Below are positions 42,724 through 51,033 of a DNA stretch of 64,000 bases, piece by piece (position 1 is the first letter of the stretch; every line of letters begins with the position of its first letter). Source of the DNA: PWVB01 sp964530185 (lineage in GTDB: Bacteria > Chloroflexota > Anaerolineae > B4-G1 > SLSP01); NCBI GenBank assembly GCA_964530185.1, contig CAZHBB010000001.1:27992-91991 (forward strand), given 5' to 3'. The notes beneath the pieces were generated by a model, which was given only the letters and a program-made list of their open reading frames with translations, searched no databases and had not been told where the DNA came from. A program made the translations under genes and the position numbers.

Positions 42724-43389
42724 ATGGACAATTGGGGTACACCTGTCGCAACGTCGATCGCATCCGTCGCCCTAAACCTGGTGATCGGGCTGGTCCTCAG
42801 CTTGCTGGTCGCCTGGTACTACGAGGCCTACGGTCAATCTCTGGCTAACCGGCGCACTATGGCACGCCTGCTGCCGGCGTTGACCATCACGACCGGGTTG
42901 GTCATCACCATCGTCAAATCGTCGTTAGCGCTCTCCCTGGGACTGGTGGGGGCACTCTCTATCGTGCGTTTCCGCACAGCGATCAAGGAACCGGAAGAAC
43001 TTCTCTTCCTGTTCATCTCGATCGCCATTGGACTCGGCGTGGGGGCCGACCAGCGTCTGGCGACGATTGTGGGCGTGGGGATCCTGTTGGGCTATATGGC
43101 GCTGCGGATGTTGTTTCAACGTACGTCACAGATCCACAATCTCTACTTGAACCTGGTGCTCACTGAGGGGGAACGCTCCCTCTTCAATCAGGTGAATGCC
43201 TGTCTGTTAGATCACGTGAAGGCTGTGGACTTCCGCCGCCTAGACAGTCGAGAGGGGACACTGGAGCTGACCTACTTCATCGACTGTGCGAAGCCGGAGG
43301 CGATCGATGCCCTCATGGAGGACCTCAAGCGCAGGTTCTCCGTCATCGAAGCCAGTTTTCTCCAGAGAGATTCCAGATTGGGGGACTGA
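42724..43389 (+). CDS. DUF4956 polytopic membrane protein
   Basis: A 221-residue protein with about four membrane helices in its first 140 residues and a soluble C-terminal domain. The central block LVGALSIVRFRTAIKEPEELLFLF followed by ISIAIGLGVGA is the DUF4956 hallmark. The C-terminal domain (about 145-221) is alpha/beta and may bind the partner. ATG at 42724; an upstream frame extension would cross the predicted promoter and is rejected. The stop is immediately followed by the TTG of the next gene. DUF4956 genes commonly accompany VTC-domain polyphosphate polymerases; a role as a membrane channel or scaffold for polyphosphate is inference. Confidence 0.85.
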   Translation: MDNWGTPVATSIASVALNLVIGLVLSLLVAWYYEAYGQSLANRRTMARLLPALTITTGLVITIVKSSLALSLGLVGALSIVRFRTAIKEPEELLFLFISIAIGLGVGADQRLATIVGVGILLGYMALRMLFQRTSQIHNLYLNLVLTEGERSLFNQVNACLLDHVKAVDFRRLDSREGTLELTYFIDCAKPEAIDALMEDLKRRFSVIEASFLQRDSRLGD

Positions 43390-44922
43390 TTGCGGATCGG
43401 GAGATCGAGCCGGAACCCCTCCGATTTGTGGCTCTATTTAGGGGTGATTGGACTTTCCTTCGTGGCCGGGTTGCTCTTCGCACAGTGGGGTTGGTCCCGT
43501 GGAATAGAGGAGTTCACCCAGGCGCTGTTTCAGCATCCAGGCCTCGTGTGGGCCGCCTATCGCCAGCGCGCCACCGTGCCCACCCTGCATTTCGATCTGG
43601 CCTTCCAGGACGCTCAGCGGCTCGCATCGCGTCGTGCGCAGGCGCTGACCTCGGGCGTGAATCTGGTAGGGGAGGATGATTACGTGCCCGCGCAGGTCAG
43701 TTGGGGGGACGCGCGGACGGATGTGAGCATCCGGCTGCCCCAGGCCAGTGCCTCCTTGCTATCTGGGACGCGCTGGCCGCTGGAGTTAGCGGCCACGCAG
43801 TCGGAGCCAGTCTTAGGGATGGCTAGCGCCTTGCTCCTGCCTGCCCGCGAGGATGCTCTGGTGACTGCGGGCTACCTGACGATGCTGCGCGACGCTGGTT
43901 TCCCGGTGGTGGATCGCCACTTCGTGCGTGTGACTTTCAACGGCGTGGACTGGGGAGTGTATACGATGGAATCGCGCGTGGCTCCGGAGGGGATGTCGTC
44001 CGCTGCTGTGATGGTCTCATTCGACACCCGTGAGTTCCTGGCTGCCCCTGTTCTGGATCGAGCGAGTGGTTTTGCCTATGCCCAGGTCGAGGTCTCATCC
44101 CCCGCCCTGGCGGAAGAAGAAGAACTGGTCCTCTCTGCCGAGGTGGCCCAGCTCCTGCGGGCGATTGCCCAGGGGGAAGCCGCCCCCACGCGGTATTTCG
44201 ATGCCGACGCGCTGGCCCGTTTCCTGGGGATAACCACGCTGTGGTACGGCTCTCCCCTGTTGGACTGGCGAACGGTGCGATGGGCTTACGACCCGGGAAG
44301 TCAGACGTTCACACCCATCGGCGTAGGCACGGTTCCAGATCCGACGTACGCCTGGCCCCAGGTTTTCACCGACGATCCTTCTTTACAGCGGGCGTACGCC
44401 CAGGACTTGCGCAGCCTGAGCGAGCCAGCGGTCCTGGAGTCCCTGGACCATACGGCGTTGGAGGCGCTGCGTTTGGCGGTGGGTGCAGATCTGGGGTATC
44501 CGCCGCCGCCGTGGGAGATGTTGTGGGAGCACCAGCAGGAGATGCGGGCTGCTCTCTCCCCCTCACGCACGCTCTTCGCTACGGCTGACGAATATGAGGG
44601 GACCCTGCGCATTGCGCTCGAGGCCCTGTTGCCCTTTCCCGTGGAGCTCCTGGGCCTTGACTTCGGTGACTGGGGGCAGATGCCCATGGATGTCTCGTGG
44701 GTGGATCCGAGCACGCGAGCGGCGCTGGTTGAGGCCACGTCGAGTGTTGTGCTGCGGGCACGGTTGAATGAGACGCCCATGCCGTTCCTTCTGACTATCC
44801 CGCTGGAGGTGATCCCGGTTGAGGCCCGGGACGCCATGGGTCGGCTCTCGCTGGTGACCCGCATTTGGGGACTGGATGGGCTCATCGCGGTCCCGGTGAG
44901 CTGGGGGTCAGAGCCGTGGTAG
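43390..44922 (+). CDS. Degenerate CotH-like membrane-anchored protein
   Basis: A 510-residue protein with one N-terminal membrane segment (about 13-32) and an extracytoplasmic body. It aligns by eye with the CotH protein encoded at 45641: FDLAFQDAQRLASRRAQAL, a VTFNGVDWGVYTMES block like VQNGRAMGIYALEE, and the shared C-terminal SLVTRIWGL. The CotH Lys motif (RLKG) is replaced by RLPQ, and no clear metal-binding Asp pair was found, so it is probably a pseudokinase or structural partner. TTG start directly after the DUF4956 stop. It overlaps the VTC gene by seven bases. Confidence 0.65.
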   Translation: MRIGRSSRNPSDLWLYLGVIGLSFVAGLLFAQWGWSRGIEEFTQALFQHPGLVWAAYRQRATVPTLHFDLAFQDAQRLASRRAQALTSGVNLVGEDDYVPAQVSWGDARTDVSIRLPQASASLLSGTRWPLELAATQSEPVLGMASALLLPAREDALVTAGYLTMLRDAGFPVVDRHFVRVTFNGVDWGVYTMESRVAPEGMSSAAVMVSFDTREFLAAPVLDRASGFAYAQVEVSSPALAEEEELVLSAEVAQLLRAIAQGEAAPTRYFDADALARFLGITTLWYGSPLLDWRTVRWAYDPGSQTFTPIGVGTVPDPTYAWPQVFTDDPSLQRAYAQDLRSLSEPAVLESLDHTALEALRLAVGADLGYPPPPWEMLWEHQQEMRAALSPSRTLFATADEYEGTLRIALEALLPFPVELLGLDFGDWGQMPMDVSWVDPSTRAALVEATSSVVLRARLNETPMPFLLTIPLEVIPVEARDAMGRLSLVTRIWGLDGLIAVPVSWGSEPW

Positions 44923-45626
44923 CGTTTGACGTGACGCACGCTGCCCAGCCTCGCTATGAGGTCAAGATCCCGCTGCCAGCGGCGCGGTTGCCGGAGATAC
45001 AGGCCTGGATCCGCGTGCATCCGGCACACTGGCGTGTGGCCTATCCTGAGCGCCAGGTCAACAACATCTACTTTGACTCGCCAGATTATGCCGGACTGAA
45101 CGCCAACCTGTCGGGGATCGCAGAGCGGGCCAAACTGCGGCTGCGCTGGTATGGGACGGTACTCTCCCATGTTGAAGGTGCGCATTTGGAACTCAAGCGC
45201 AAACACGGGATGGTGGGCTGGAAAGAGGCGGTAGCCCTAAAAGTATCGGTTGAGCTTACCTCGCTCACATGGGGCGCCTTCTGTGCCCTCTTGCGTTCGA
45301 GCCTGGAACCCGTTGCGCGGCGCTGGCTGGACAGTTTCCCTGTCCCTGTGCTTCTCAACCACTACCAACGCGCCTATTATGTCACGCTGGATCGCCGTGT
45401 CCGCCTCACCGTGGACACCGCCCTGCGGGCCTACACCCAGGGCCTGCGGGGGCGACCTAACCTGGACCGCCCCGTGTCTATGCCGGTGGAGGAGTGGGTG
45501 GTGGTGGAGATTAAGGCACTTAACCGTCCGGTGGACTTCCAACGGCTGGTGGAGGTGCTGACGGACTCTCCGGTGCGCATCCAGCGCTTCTCGAAGTACG
45601 TGCACGGGATGCTGGCCTTCCCATGA
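44916..45626 (+). CDS. VTC-domain polyphosphate polymerase-like protein (triphosphate tunnel)
   Basis: A 236-residue soluble protein of the VTC/triphosphate-tunnel family, which in yeast Vtc4 makes polyphosphate from ATP. The tunnel residues are well kept: RYEVK, NNIYFDSPDY, ERAKLRLRWYG, HLELKRKHG, YQRAYYV, VVVEIKALN and the terminal RFSKYVHGM with its Lys. There is no signal peptide or membrane segment, so it is cytoplasmic and probably docks on the DUF4956 protein. GTG at 44916 overlaps the previous stop. The operon position between two CotH-like genes implies a joint function. Confidence 0.85.
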   Translation: MVAFDVTHAAQPRYEVKIPLPAARLPEIQAWIRVHPAHWRVAYPERQVNNIYFDSPDYAGLNANLSGIAERAKLRLRWYGTVLSHVEGAHLELKRKHGMVGWKEAVALKVSVELTSLTWGAFCALLRSSLEPVARRWLDSFPVPVLLNHYQRAYYVTLDRRVRLTVDTALRAYTQGLRGRPNLDRPVSMPVEEWVVVEIKALNRPVDFQRLVEVLTDSPVRIQRFSKYVHGMLAFP

Positions 45627-45640
45627 GGGGGATGTGACGG

Positions 45641-48304
45641 GTGTTTGAGGGAGGATCGGGGTTTGAGATGGGGGGAGCGGGTGGGCGCCGGCCAGGGGTG
45701 CCTCGGCCTCCTGTTCTGATGACGCTGGTGATCCTGGCTTTCGTCGCCGGAGCGATCTCCGCGCGCCTTGTCTGGCCTGCCACAGGGACACCGGCTTCCT
45801 CGCTGGCGGTGGTCACAGCGTCACCCATCCCGCCGACGGCTACTCTGCCGGCGACCCCAACCCCGACGACGCCAGACATCGACGGAGCGCTACCCACACT
45901 CTATATTGACATCGCCCCCGATGACTTTGCCAGGATCGCTGCCCGACGTGAGGAGGCGTTGGAGCAGTGGATCCTGCTGGCGAGCGATGCAGACTTCGTG
46001 CCTGCGACTGTGCGTCTTGGCCAGGGGGATCCTGTCCCTGTGCGGCTACGGCTCAAGGGCGATTGGGCCGACCACTTCGCGCGCGATAAATGGTCGTACC
46101 GGGTGGAGGTACAGGGGGACCACGCCCTGTTGGGGATGCGTGTCTTCTCATTGCAGGATCCGTCGACGCGCACTTACCTCAACGAGTGGCTTTTCCTGGA
46201 GAACCTGCGGGAGGAGGGGATCCTGGCGGTGGGATATCGCTTCGTCCAGGTGGTCCAGAACGGGCGCGCCATGGGGATCTACGCCCTGGAGGAAGGGTTT
46301 TCCAAGGAGCTGTTGGAGTCTCAGGGGCGTCGGGAGGGCGTTATCCTGCGCTATGACGAGGATCTGCTCTGGCGGTATTGGGTGGCCTACCTTGATGATG
46401 CCGTGGTGCCCCGCGGCGTGATGGATTTTCACTTGATTGATGAATTCCAGTCGGGTAAAGTGCGCAGTGATCCTCTGCTCTCCGCACAGCGCACGGTGGC
46501 CATTGGCCGTTGGCGGGCATGGGAGGAGGGAAAGCTACCGACATCCCAGGTGTTCGATCTACCCACGCTGGCGAAGTTCCTGGCACTGACCGATGTCTGG
46601 GGGGCCAAGCATGCCCTGCGCTGGCACAATCTGCGTTTCTACTACAACCCGATCACCACCCGGCTGGAACCAATCGCCTTTGATACGCAGGCTTTGGAGG
46701 GTGGGGCTGAGGTTGTGTCCTCGGAGCTGAGTGGCCTGCAGTGGGCGCTGGCCCGTGGGGACAGCCATCTACAGCGTGCGTACGTGCAGGAGCTTTGGCA
46801 TTTCTCTCAGCCCGACTATCTGGAGAAGATCCAGTCGCGCTTGGGGGCGGACTTTGAAGCGTTGCGCGCGGCCCTGATGTCAGAGTTCGGTGGGCAGCGA
46901 ACCCCTGCAGGCGCCGAGGTGCTTGCACCGCCCTGGACGGTGCTGGCACAGCGACAGGCTGCCCTACGAGAGATGCTCTCGCCCATTCAGACGGTCTATG
47001 CTTATCTCCCAGCCGACGCGCCTACCACTACGCTGCAGATCGATGCCGGAAACCTCATGGATTTGCCCGTTGAGGTCGTCGGCGTGCAGGTGGGAGAGGT
47101 ATGGTTTCCCGCCACACGTATCTCATCCACCTTACGGGCCTCCGCCGATGCATTGGTCCTGCCCCCACTCCCCGCGCAGGCGACGGTGATGCCCTATGCC
47201 CGGCTGTACGTGCCTGTGGCGCTTCCCCAGCCTACGCCCCCTGCGGATCTACCCACACCGAGTCTGGTCACACGGATCTGGGGGCTCACGCAGACCGTGA
47301 CGCAGCCAGTGGCGTTGAGCTATCCCGCCTCTCTCATCTCCGGACCCATGCCGGTTCCTCCGACGCTGGAGGCTGTCCTGGCACAGCACCCGTACCTTGA
47401 GGTGGTAGATACGGAGGAACCGATGCTGATGATCCCACCCGGGACCTGGGAGGTCAGCGAAAGCCTGATCTTGCCAGAAGGATATGGCCTGCGTCTCGAA
47501 CCCGGCACGACGTTGCGTTTCGCTCCTCAGGCTTTCCTGTTGGCGCATGGCGGCCCTCTTCTCTTTGAGGGGCAAGAGGATGCGCCGATCGTGCTGCGGC
47601 CAAGCGAGGAGGTGTGGCGCGGTGTCGTTGTCCTGGGCGCGGACATTCCGTCGGTCTGGCGACACGTGGTGGTGGAGAACACCGATGTCATCACCACCCC
47701 AGGGTGGACACTGACCGGTGGCATCACGTTCTATGAGAGCCCTGTCCGTATTCAGAGCTCGCGTTTGCTTGGGATGCGGGCCGAGGACGGGATAAATGTG
47801 GTCCGGACGCGCTTCGAGATCGTGGACACGGAGTTCGCCGCCATGGCCTCCGATGCCCTGGATGCTGACTTCTGCCAGGGCGTGATCGAACGCTCCCTCT
47901 TCTACGATGTTGGGACTGATGGGCTGGACGTGAGTGGCAGCACGGTGTATGTGCGCGATGTGCAGATGCACAATGTGGGCGACAAAGGTATTTCGGTGGG
48001 CGAGGCGAGCTCTCTAACAGGGGAGCATCTGGAGATCATTGGTGCGTCTTTCGGTGTGGTGAGCAAGGATCTTTCGCGGGTGGTGTTGCGTGATGTGACG
48101 ATCGCCGAGGTGCGTGTGGCGGGATTGGCGGCCTATACCAAGAAGCCCGCCTATGGCCCAGCTTCGATCGAGGCGCAGGACGTGACCTTTGTGGATGTCC
48201 CCGCGGAGCGGCGGACGCTCGTTCAGACCCATAGTTGGATCGACCTGGAGCACACCCGCATTTGGGGAGAGGACGTAGACGTCGAGGCTCTGTACAGTCA
48301 ATGA
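45641..48304 (+). CDS. CotH-kinase/right-handed beta-helix fusion, membrane-anchored
   Basis: An 887-residue protein. In order: cytoplasmic tail, one membrane helix (about 25-45), a Pro/Thr-rich linker (about 58-78), a CotH-type domain (about 85-440), a beta-sandwich-like stretch with SLVTRIWGL, and a C-terminal right-handed beta-helix (about 640-875; repeated V/I-x-D-x-x-F/M patterns such as IVDTEFAAMASDALDAD and VYVRDVQMHNVGDKGISV). CotH residues retained are RLRLKGDW with Lys139, a second Lys in DKWSYRVEV, GIYALEEGF and Asp348 in PIAFDTQ. CotH proteins phosphorylate spore-coat proteins in Bacillus. Here the beta-helix may bind surface glycan or be a substrate. GTG start with GAGGGGGA. Confidence 0.75.
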   Translation: MFEGGSGFEMGGAGGRRPGVPRPPVLMTLVILAFVAGAISARLVWPATGTPASSLAVVTASPIPPTATLPATPTPTTPDIDGALPTLYIDIAPDDFARIAARREEALEQWILLASDADFVPATVRLGQGDPVPVRLRLKGDWADHFARDKWSYRVEVQGDHALLGMRVFSLQDPSTRTYLNEWLFLENLREEGILAVGYRFVQVVQNGRAMGIYALEEGFSKELLESQGRREGVILRYDEDLLWRYWVAYLDDAVVPRGVMDFHLIDEFQSGKVRSDPLLSAQRTVAIGRWRAWEEGKLPTSQVFDLPTLAKFLALTDVWGAKHALRWHNLRFYYNPITTRLEPIAFDTQALEGGAEVVSSELSGLQWALARGDSHLQRAYVQELWHFSQPDYLEKIQSRLGADFEALRAALMSEFGGQRTPAGAEVLAPPWTVLAQRQAALREMLSPIQTVYAYLPADAPTTTLQIDAGNLMDLPVEVVGVQVGEVWFPATRISSTLRASADALVLPPLPAQATVMPYARLYVPVALPQPTPPADLPTPSLVTRIWGLTQTVTQPVALSYPASLISGPMPVPPTLEAVLAQHPYLEVVDTEEPMLMIPPGTWEVSESLILPEGYGLRLEPGTTLRFAPQAFLLAHGGPLLFEGQEDAPIVLRPSEEVWRGVVVLGADIPSVWRHVVVENTDVITTPGWTLTGGITFYESPVRIQSSRLLGMRAEDGINVVRTRFEIVDTEFAAMASDALDADFCQGVIERSLFYDVGTDGLDVSGSTVYVRDVQMHNVGDKGISVGEASSLTGEHLEIIGASFGVVSKDLSRVVLRDVTIAEVRVAGLAAYTKKPAYGPASIEAQDVTFVDVPAERRTLVQTHSWIDLEHTRIWGEDVDVEALYSQ

Positions 48305-49578
48305 AAGGTAGGTCGATCTGGCAACTGGGTTTTGCCCCCTTGCTTCTCCTTCTGCTCGGTGCCTGTGCGCCCCCCCGTCGCGCGCTCTATGCCGACATCG
48401 TCGCCTGGCTGCGCGCCCATGCCCTGAGTTCGGAGTGTGTGGCCGTGCCGATGGAGGCAGTTGACCTCTTTGAGCCATGGTGCCCTCTGGGGCTGGCGCC
48501 GGATCTGACCACGTTTCGCCTGCTGGCGCATCTGGATGAGCATCGGCCAGACTATGTGCTGGTCCCACGCAGTGTCGGCTGGGATGGCGTCCGTGCACAG
48601 CCCTGGTTCCGTGAGCGTTACCATCAGGTCTACGATGCGGCATCCCCTTATGATGGGGCCACACCGTTGAGGCTCTATGCCTATACCCCGTCACCTTTCG
48701 ATGTCGGCGAGCGCAAGACTGTGGAGTCGGTGTTTGTGGATGTGCCGGTCGAGCTGCGGGGATATCGTCTCTCCCTTCCTCCCTCCTTGCCTCTCATCAT
48801 ACCCGGCGAACCCCTTCGGCTGACTCTGTTCTGGCATGAGGAGGTCCTTGGCGCCCTTCCCACACTGAGCGTACGACTATGGCTCGAAAATGTGCACGAT
48901 GGCAGAGTGTGGGGACAGGTGAGTATGCGGGGGGAACCCGGCTTGGACCCCTTGGGTAAGGGAGACGAGAGGATCACGCGCCACGTGCTACCGATCCCAG
49001 AGGATATCCCGACAGGGAGGTATGCCTTGATGGTGAGCCTGAGGCGTGCTAATGACCGCCCTGTGATGGTGACCAGCGGGGAGGCGAACGGCAGCACTGT
49101 GGAGCGGCTGAGATTAACCACGTTGCAACAGGTGCCGAGCGTGGGCAAGGATCGTCCGCCAGTGGAGTATCCGGTCTTCTTCGAGCTCGGCGGGTCGATT
49201 GAGTTGCTGGGCTACGATGCCCCGGTCCGCGCTGCGCCAGGCGAGACTGTGCGGTTGACTTTGCTATGGCATGTGTGGGAGCCCGTCGTCCGGGATTACA
49301 AAACGTTCGTGCATCTCTATGATCCGGGGGGAAACGTGGTGGTTCAGGATGACACCAAGCCGTTGGATTGGGCCTATCCCACGCTGCAGTGGCAGCCCGG
49401 CGATTATGTGCGTGATACGCACCTTTTGCTCCTGCCTGGGGACCTTCCCCGTGGGGACTACATGATAGCTGTGGGGATGTACGAAGAGACGAGCGGTGAG
49501 CGGCTGTCGGTGACCGATGTCGAAGGAAGCGTGTTGCCCGAGGGACGGATCTTCTTACACGAGCTACAGGTCCGGTGA
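48301..49578 (+). CDS. Lipoprotein resembling the extracytoplasmic module of GT-C glycosyltransferases
   Basis: A 425-residue protein with a lipoprotein signal peptide ending in the lipobox LGAC (Cys about residue 22), so it is lipid-anchored outside the membrane. The first part (YADIVAWLRAHALSSECVAV, PDYVLVPRSVGWDG) resembles the soluble C-terminal part of GT39-like glycosyltransferases. Two beta-sandwich segments follow; the second (TFVHLYDPGGNVVVQDD then GDYMIAVGMYEETSGERL) is common at the end of Chloroflexota membrane glycosyltransferases. No catalytic site or membrane helices of a GT-C enzyme are present. It overlaps the previous stop (ATGA). Function unknown; a carbohydrate-binding role is a guess. 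Confidence 0.6.
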   Translation: MKGRSIWQLGFAPLLLLLLGACAPPRRALYADIVAWLRAHALSSECVAVPMEAVDLFEPWCPLGLAPDLTTFRLLAHLDEHRPDYVLVPRSVGWDGVRAQPWFRERYHQVYDAASPYDGATPLRLYAYTPSPFDVGERKTVESVFVDVPVELRGYRLSLPPSLPLIIPGEPLRLTLFWHEEVLGALPTLSVRLWLENVHDGRVWGQVSMRGEPGLDPLGKGDERITRHVLPIPEDIPTGRYALMVSLRRANDRPVMVTSGEANGSTVERLRLTTLQQVPSVGKDRPPVEYPVFFELGGSIELLGYDAPVRAAPGETVRLTLLWHVWEPVVRDYKTFVHLYDPGGNVVVQDDTKPLDWAYPTLQWQPGDYVRDTHLLLLPGDLPRGDYMIAVGMYEETSGERLSVTDVEGSVLPEGRIFLHELQVR

Positions 49579-49587
49579 GTGGTGTCG

Positions 49588-51033
49588 ATGAAGAAGTATG
49601 TCTATCCGCTGGGGTTGTTGGTTCTGTTGCTGCCCCTTTTGATGCTCTCCGATCGCCTGGAGCGTGCGTCAGGACCATCGCCCGAGCCTGGCACGCTGCG
49701 CCCCCCGCGTATCTCCCCGATGCCGGGGAGCTATGATCGCAGTGTAACGGTGCGCCTGCGTCCTAATGAGTCTCGCCGGCGGATCATCTTCACTACCAAT
49801 GGGGCTCTGCCCATTCTCTCCTCCCCTGAAGCCTCTGGCACGATGACCAGTACAGGGGTTTTCTATGATCGCCCCCTCCGGCTGGATATGGATTTTCCCA
49901 ATGTAACGGTTTTACGTGCCGTTGAAGTCGCCGGTGATCAGGTAGGGCCTCCCCTGGAGGCTGTCTACGCTGTGGGCATGGCAGGGGATCTGCCGATCTT
50001 GTCGTTGACCGTTGACCCTGAGGATCTGTGGAGTGGCGCCCGTGGGATCTTCACCAACCCTACCTGGCGGGGACGCGAATGGGAACGACCAGTCTTTGTG
50101 GCATTTCTGCCTGCAGAGGGGGAGGTGGCTTTTGCGACGTCGGCCGGGCTCCGGGTGGATCAGACAGCCCCGGTGGCAGCACCAAAGTACGCACTGCGCC
50201 TGTATTTCCGCACGTCGTATGGTGCGGCGCGGCTGGCATTTCCCTTGTTTCCCTCTGACCCGCCGCAGCTTGAGCAGGGCCAGGGGTATCAGCGGCTGTT
50301 GCTTCAGGCCGGGGATCTGACACCCACCTGGACACTGCTGCGTGATCAGATAGTGTCAGAGATCGCGTTCGATCTGGGCCTGCCTGCCGCACGAGGTTGC
50401 TTCGTGCGGCTCTTCATCAATGGTGAGACGTGGGGGATCTATCGGCTGACCGAGCGCGTAGATCGCTTCTTCTTAGAGGAACACGATGGGTCTCGCTCCG
50501 TCGATATCCTCCAGGATGGCAGGGTACGTGAGGGATCCGATGAGGCATGGAACGCATTGATCGCCTGGGCTGCGACTCATGATTTGGCCGATCCGCAGGT
50601 CTACGCTCAGGCACGGTCTCAGATCGACCTGGCCAACTTCCGTGACTGGGCCCTCTTGCAGCAATATTTCGGCTTCCCAGCGGATGCACTGTACGCCGTG
50701 CGCCCCGACGGTGGACGATGGCGCTGGGTCTATGTGGGAGGGGGGACCTCTCAGTCGCGGAATGACTTTGCAAGGCTTCAGCGGGCATTGCTGAGGAATC
50801 AGGAGTACCGCGCCGGTGCTGCCCGACGGGCCAGGGCACTGCTGGATACCTCTCTCAGTCCAGGTGCCATAGCAGATTGTCTGGCAGAGGCTACGGCCTC
50901 GCTGGCACGCGACTTTGCCTTTGAGCGCGCGCGGTGGCCCAATATCGCGGCCCTGGACGCTCAGGTGACCGCGCTGTCTGCTGGCCTGGAAGCCAATCGG
51001 ATGCGCCTGCAGAACTCCCTACAGGATCAATGA
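49588..51033 (+). CDS. CotH-like secreted protein with chitobiase-C-terminal-like domain
   Basis: A 481-residue protein with a signal or anchor segment (MKKYVYPLGLLVLLLPLLML). Next is a CHB_HEX_C-type beta domain (PPRISPMPGSYDRSVTVRL, IIFTTNGALPI). Then comes a CotH region: GIFTNPTWRGREWERPVFVAF, APKYALRLYFRTSYG and VRLFINGETWGIYRLTERVDRFF. The stretch where CotH proteins have the metal-binding Asp motif after WRW reads VYVGGGTSQS (about residue 380), so catalysis is doubtful. Starts at 49579 (GTG) and 49588 (ATG) are both possible. Last gene of the operon; its stop overlaps that of the convergent SBBP gene. Confidence 0.7.
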   Translation: MKKYVYPLGLLVLLLPLLMLSDRLERASGPSPEPGTLRPPRISPMPGSYDRSVTVRLRPNESRRRIIFTTNGALPILSSPEASGTMTSTGVFYDRPLRLDMDFPNVTVLRAVEVAGDQVGPPLEAVYAVGMAGDLPILSLTVDPEDLWSGARGIFTNPTWRGREWERPVFVAFLPAEGEVAFATSAGLRVDQTAPVAAPKYALRLYFRTSYGAARLAFPLFPSDPPQLEQGQGYQRLLLQAGDLTPTWTLLRDQIVSEIAFDLGLPAARGCFVRLFINGETWGIYRLTERVDRFFLEEHDGSRSVDILQDGRVREGSDEAWNALIAWAATHDLADPQVYAQARSQIDLANFRDWALLQQYFGFPADALYAVRPDGGRWRWVYVGGGTSQSRNDFARLQRALLRNQEYRAGAARRARALLDTSLSPGAIADCLAEATASLARDFAFERARWPNIAALDAQVTALSAGLEANRMRLQNSLQDQ

